Of a stretch of DNA of 64,000 nucleotides, positions 60,453-64,000 are shown one piece after another. Origin of the DNA: Vibrio anguillarum (GTDB lineage: Bacteria > Pseudomonadota > Gammaproteobacteria > Enterobacterales > Vibrionaceae); NCBI RefSeq assembly GCF_001989995.2, contig NZ_JAHGUP010000025.1, forward strand, positions 1-64,000, read 5' to 3'. How positions within the stretch are numbered: the stretch's first letter is position 1; every line of letters begins with the position of its first letter. The notes under the pieces were generated by a model. That model worked only from the letters and a program-made list of their open reading frames with translations, was not told the origin of the DNA and did not search any database. The position numbers were made by a program, and so were the translations under genes.

Positions 60453-60483
60453 GACCTCGATTAATAATATCGAGGTCTTTTTT
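60453..60483 (+). terminator. Terminator of nadK
   Basis: Stem GACCTCGAT / ATCGAGGTC with a seven-base loop and a run of T residues, 30 bases past the nadK stop. The following 220 bases to the tnaC leader are A+T rich and should carry the tna promoter. Confidence 0.9.
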
Positions 60484-60702
60484 ACAGGGAATCATTAATA
60501 TTTAATGGGTTTTAAAATTTCTATTTATTTTCCATCATAAATTTACTTATCCTATAGCTGATTATTTGTGAGCCATGATTTATTCCATATTCAAGTTAAG
60601 GACTTCGATCACAATTATTATTTCTATCAATTTACTTACTAATCAACTTGGTTAAGAATCGTTCCATCAGTCAACCAGCTATAACTCACCACGGATTTAG
60701 AT

Positions 60703-60807
60703 ATGAGTAAAAATCTAAAAATTCAAGATAAGTTATGGTCAAGCTCCCTAGCTTGGTACACGCACGACTATCAAATCTCAATTTTACCATCTTTTGCACA
60801 CGCCTAG
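60703..60807 (+). CDS. tnaC: TnaC-type leader peptide of the tna operon
   Basis: 34 residues beginning MSKNLKIQDKLW. It has a Trp18 in LAWYTHDYQI with Asp22 four residues later, and Pro29 before SFAHA. In E. coli TnaC a Trp, an Asp four residues on and a final Pro eight residues after that are needed for tryptophan-induced ribosome stalling. Here the Trp-Asp spacing is kept, the Pro is seven after the Asp and five residues follow it. It lies 251 bases before tnaA, as leader peptides of this operon do. No Rho or boxA site was proven, but the 250 bases after it are untranslated. Confidence 0.78.
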   Translation: MSKNLKIQDKLWSSSLAWYTHDYQISILPSFAHA

Positions 60808-61058
60808 CCTGCTTGGTTGTTTCTGCATTCTTTCGAATCCATTAAACAATCAGCATCAACACTAAATCTATTTATATCGCTTTTCGATACTTGCATTCAT
60901 CTTTATTAATTTAAAGTTGTTGCTTGGTTATTCTCAAATAGATTTATTTCACTCGAATTTTATCGCTAATTATTTGGCGCGATATTTTTCACTCTAAATA
61001 TATAAAGGGTGTTGACTAATATCGCCTGACGAAAATTAAATTATTCAAAGGTATTATC

Positions 61059-62477
61059 ATGGAAAACTTTAAACACTTACCAGAACCCTTCCGCATTCGT
61101 GTTGTTGAACCAGTAAAACGTACAACACGTGAATATCGCGAAGAGGCCATCCTTAAAGCGGGTATGAACCCATTCCTTATCGATAGTGACGATGTATTTA
61201 TTGACCTTCTCACTGACAGCGGCACAGGCTCTATTACTCAAAGAATGCAAGCAGCAATGCTCATGGGTGACGAAGCTTACAGTGGCAGCCGCAGCTACTA
61301 TGCGCTGGCGAATGCGGTGAAAGATATCTTCGGTTATGAGTTAACTATCCCAACTCACCAAGGCCGTGGTGCAGAGCAAATCTATATTCCTGTTCTAATT
61401 AAAAAGCGTGAGCAAGAAAAAGGCCTCGATCGTTCAAAAATGGTGGCGCTGTCTAACTACTTCTTCGACACCACTCAAGGTCACACTCAGGTTAACTGCT
61501 GTGTGGCGAAAAACGTCTATACCGAAGATGCGTTCGATACATCTGTCAATGCAGATTTCAAAGGTAACTTTGATATCGCGAAACTGGAAATGGCGATTGA
61601 AGAAGCAGGGCCTGCGAACGTACCTTACATTGTCAGCACGATTACTTGTAACTCTGCCGGTGGTCAGCCTGTCTCTATCGCTAACTTAAAAGCGGTATAC
61701 GAGATTGCTCAACGCTACGATATTCCTGTCATCATGGACTCTGCGCGTTTTGCTGAGAATGCTTACTTTATTCAGCAACGCGAACCGGGTTATCAAAATT
61801 GGACTATCGAAGAAATCACTCGTGAAACCTATAAATACGCAGATGGTTTAGCCATGTCAGCGAAGAAAGATGCAATGGTTCAAATGGGCGGTCTGTTGTG
61901 TTTCAAAGATGAATCGATGATGGACACTTACACAGAGTGCCGCACGCTTTGTGTGATTCAAGAAGGTTTCCCTACTTATGGTGGTCTTGAAGGTGGTGCA
62001 ATGGAGCGTCTTGCTGTCGGTCTATACGATGGCATGCGTCAAGACTGGCTAGAGTACCGTATCGGTCAGGTTCAGTACCTTGTTGACGGCCTAGAAGCCA
62101 TTGGGGTTGTGTGTCAGCAGGCTGGCGGCCACGCAGCATTCGTTGATGCAGGCAAACTATTACCTCATATCCCTTCGCATCAATTCCCAGCTCATGCTTT
62201 GGCCTGTGAACTCTACAAAGTAGCCGGTATTCGCGCGGTAGAAATCGGTTCGTTACTATTAGGCCGTGATCCTGCAACGGGTAAACAACACCCTTGTCCT
62301 GCTGAGTTGTTACGCCTAACCATTCCTCGTGCTACTTACACTCAAACGCATATGGACTTCGTTATCGAAGCATTTGGGAAAGTAAAAGAGAATGCCCACA
62401 ACGTGAAGGGACTCGATTTTACCTACGAGCCACAAGTGCTACGCCACTTCACAGCCCGTCTAAAGGAAGTTGAATAA
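61059..62477 (+). CDS. tnaA: Tryptophanase
   Basis: 472 residues, the usual length. PLP-binding Lys270 is in [13 protein letters not shown], and the DSARFAENA motif with Asp227 holds the cofactor ring. It splits tryptophan to indole, pyruvate and ammonia. In Vibrio indole acts as a signal affecting biofilm and motility genes. It is under the tnaC leader and upstream of tnaB. Confidence 0.96.
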   Translation: MENFKHLPEPFRIRVVEPVKRTTREYREEAILKAGMNPFLIDSDDVFIDLLTDSGTGSITQRMQAAMLMGDEAYSGSRSYYALANAVKDIFGYELTIPTHQGRGAEQIYIPVLIKKREQEKGLDRSKMVALSNYFFDTTQGHTQVNCCVAKNVYTEDAFDTSVNADFKGNFDIAKLEMAIEEAGPANVPYIVSTITCNSAGGQPVSIANLKAVYEIAQRYDIPVIMDSARFAENAYFIQQREPGYQNWTIEEITRETYKYADGLAMSAKKDAMVQMGGLLCFKDESMMDTYTECRTLCVIQEGFPTYGGLEGGAMERLAVGLYDGMRQDWLEYRIGQVQYLVDGLEAIGVVCQQAGGHAAFVDAGKLLPHIPSHQFPAHALACELYKVAGIRAVEIGSLLLGRDPATGKQHPCPAELLRLTIPRATYTQTHMDFVIEAFGKVKENAHNVKGLDFTYEPQVLRHFTARLKEVE

Positions 62478-62488
62478 TCACTAACTAA

Positions 62489-62509
62489 AGCGCGCCTAAT
62501 TGGCGCGCT
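62489..62509. other. GC-rich hairpin between tnaA and tnaB
   Basis: Perfect stem AGCGCGCC / GGCGCGCT with loop TAATT, 11 bases past the tnaA stop. Only ATTTCCTT follows, so it may partly end transcription and lower tnaB relative to tnaA. Confidence 0.65.
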
Positions 62510-62593
62510 ATTTCCTTCTAAATCGAGCAAAACAAAATCTATAAATTTAGCGGGATTTTTCCTCAACATGAAACTTAAACAAGAGTAACGATT

Positions 62594-63808
62594 ATGAACA
62601 ATAATCCATCTTTAGTAGGCGGAGCTTGTATCATAGCAAGCGTCTGTGTCGGAGCCGGAATGTTAGGTTTACCGAGTGCGGGAGCAGGCGCTTGGACGAC
62701 TTGGTCTCTTATCACAATTACCTTCACTATGATCATGATGACACTCTCGGGTTGGATGCTATTGGAAGCATTCAAGCGTTACGATCTTAAAGTGTCTTTC
62801 AACACTGTGACCAAAGACATCCTTGGCGATAACGTCAACCGAATTAATAATTTAGCAGTTTATTTTGTCGGCGGTATCTTACTTTATGCTTACATCACAT
62901 CTTCAGGTTTAATTCTAGAAGGTGTTTTAGGTATCAATAACAAAATCACATCAGTCCTGTTTGTTGCTGTTTTCTCTCTTTTCGTTTGGCACTCTACTCG
63001 AGCAGTCGACAGGATCTCTATTGTTCTTATTGCCTTTATGGTACTGAGCTTCGTATTTGGTGTTTCTGGTTTAGCCGTTAACATAGATACTAGCGTACTT
63101 TTCGACCGCATTAACGAAGAATCCAATTATGCCCCATACGCTATGGCAATGTTACCTGTGGCGTTAACTTCATTTGGTTATCATCACTCAGTGGCCAGTA
63201 TGCGTTCTTACTATGGGTGTGAGCATCGCGCAAAATACGCCATTTTGGGCGGTACCGTTATCGCACTATGTCTGTACTTCCTGTGGATGGCCAGTATTTA
63301 CGGTAACCTACCACGTAGCAATTTCGGCCCAGTGATTGCCCAAGGTGGTAACGTTGAAGTTCTGTTAGCAGCGTTAGGCTCTGTGATTGATTCAGACAAG
63401 GTATCGCACGCAATCAACACCTTCTCAATGGCAGCCATTCTTTCTTCGTTCATTGGAGTAGGCTTAGGTGTTTTTGATTTTCTGGCAGACCTGTTTAAAT
63501 TTGAAGACAACAAACAAGGTCGAACTAAAACGTGGCTAGTGACATTTATTCCACCACTCACCCTTTCTTTATTGTTCCCTTTCGGCTTTATTCTGGCGAT
63601 TGGCTATGCGGGTGCTGCTGCAACAATCTGGGCTTGCTTAATTCCAGCGTTATTGGCTCGTAAATCACGCACTTTAGAAGGTGGTCAAGAAGGATTTATG
63701 GCACCGGGTGGCAACGCAATGATCGGCATGCTGATCTTATTTGGTATCGCAACCGCAGTATTCCACTTTATGTCAATGATGAACCTATTACCGACATTCA
63801 GCGGTTAA
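62594..63808 (+). CDS. tnaB: Low-affinity tryptophan permease TnaB
   Basis: 404 residues with about 11 membrane segments. It belongs to the aromatic amino-acid permease family: the start GGACIIASVCVGAGMLGLP and the segment ALTSFGYHHSVASMRSYY match TnaB/Mtr/TyrP. It imports tryptophan for tryptophanase at the inner membrane. It lies 116 bases after tnaA, with a hairpin between. Confidence 0.93.
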   Translation: MNNNPSLVGGACIIASVCVGAGMLGLPSAGAGAWTTWSLITITFTMIMMTLSGWMLLEAFKRYDLKVSFNTVTKDILGDNVNRINNLAVYFVGGILLYAYITSSGLILEGVLGINNKITSVLFVAVFSLFVWHSTRAVDRISIVLIAFMVLSFVFGVSGLAVNIDTSVLFDRINEESNYAPYAMAMLPVALTSFGYHHSVASMRSYYGCEHRAKYAILGGTVIALCLYFLWMASIYGNLPRSNFGPVIAQGGNVEVLLAALGSVIDSDKVSHAINTFSMAAILSSFIGVGLGVFDFLADLFKFEDNKQGRTKTWLVTFIPPLTLSLLFPFGFILAIGYAGAAATIWACLIPALLARKSRTLEGGQEGFMAPGGNAMIGMLILFGIATAVFHFMSMMNLLPTFSG

Positions 63809-63840
63809 GTCAGTTTCACTACACCAATGGCAACCCACTA

Positions 63841-63963
63841 ATGACGAGAATTACGATGGTCTTTGAAAGCCACCAAGCCTCTTTTCCAGCGCGCTCATGC
63901 GTGGAAGTTGCTCGCCTGCCTATGGATGCGAAAGTGGAAATTGAAGTGATAGCGACCAAGTAA
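63841..63963 (+). pseudogene. RidA-family C-terminal remnant
   Basis: 40 codons, of which the last 25 or so read FPARSCVEVARLP and then VEIEVIA, the conserved C-terminus of RidA/YjgF enamine deaminases. A full RidA has about 128 residues with the substrate Arg in this motif, so the N-terminal two thirds and part of the centre are missing. The frame is open upstream to the tnaB stop but without RidA sequence. It is probably a remnant of a ridA copy that sat after tnaB. Few bases remain to the window end and hold no other gene. Confidence 0.72.
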
Positions 63964-64000
63964 GCGCTATTCTCTAGATGATAAAAAAGACGCATCAAGC

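Noticed and set aside
60566..60582. Possible CRP site upstream of tna
   Set aside because: Only the left half TGTGA fits; the right half ATTTA does not, so it is not called. A CRP site is expected from E. coli but not seen clearly.

Overview
The window is a stretch of a Vibrio chromosome, close in gene content and order to the part of Vibrio cholerae chromosome I that carries the treBC, metNIQ, queF, ppnN, pomAB, dxs, proS, purL, PilA minor-pilin and dnaKJ-grpE-nadK genes. The Na+-type polar stator genes pomAB, the Zur-controlled rpmE2-rpmJ2 pair, the minor-pilin cluster and many small Vibrio/gammaproteobacterial families (DUF2310, DUF3549, DUF3301, DUF4250, DUF3622) support this. I cannot name the species. 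Base composition looks even, and I see no transposase, integrase, prophage or CRISPR array.

Layout. 1-70: 3' end of a tRNA and a terminator. 116-3566 (-): a RstAB-like two-component system, followed by a small exported protein and a PKD-domain lipoprotein. 3824-8116 (-): trehalose uptake and breakdown (treC, treB, treR) with two TreR operators. 8172-9094 (-): a lysozyme-inhibitor-like lipoprotein and gmhB. 9170-11852 (+): metNIQ behind MetJ boxes. 11946-13270 (-): a DUF2310 protein and syd. 13369-20745 (+): queF, a TPR/degenerate-GGDEF membrane protein, a diguanylate-cyclase-like protein, ppnN and xni. 20790-26885 (-): rlmM, DUF423, gcvA, thiI, pomB and pomA. The GcvB small RNA runs divergently from gcvA. 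27239-30417 (+): xseB, ispA and dxs, the start of the isoprenoid pathway. 30543-33522: truC, yqcC and small conserved genes. 33755-34153 (-): a CsrB-type RNA with an upstream GacA/VarA box. 34397-39798: small genes, rpmE2-rpmJ2, trmO and proS. 40039-45786: purL with a PurR box, and mltF. 45996-51368: a 44-residue basic protein, tadA, a LysR/frmA/frmB formaldehyde module and an AbgT-type transporter. 51625-55006: five minor pilin genes. 55116-60423: dnaJ, dnaK and grpE with sigma32 promoters, then nadK. 60703-63808: the tna operon with a tnaC leader peptide, followed by a RidA C-terminal remnant.

Regulation is unusually readable. TreR, MetJ, PurR, Zur, GacA/VarA, sigma28 and sigma32 sites can all be seen next to the expected genes. 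Two well-known regulatory RNAs (GcvB and a CsrB-family RNA) lie in gaps that would otherwise look empty.

The least explained parts are the two exported proteins downstream of the RstAB-like system, the 44-residue basic protein at 45996, the very large PilX-like minor pilin, the TPR protein with a decayed GGDEF-like tail, and the junction where the tna operon follows nadK. In V. cholerae, as I recall it, recN follows nadK.
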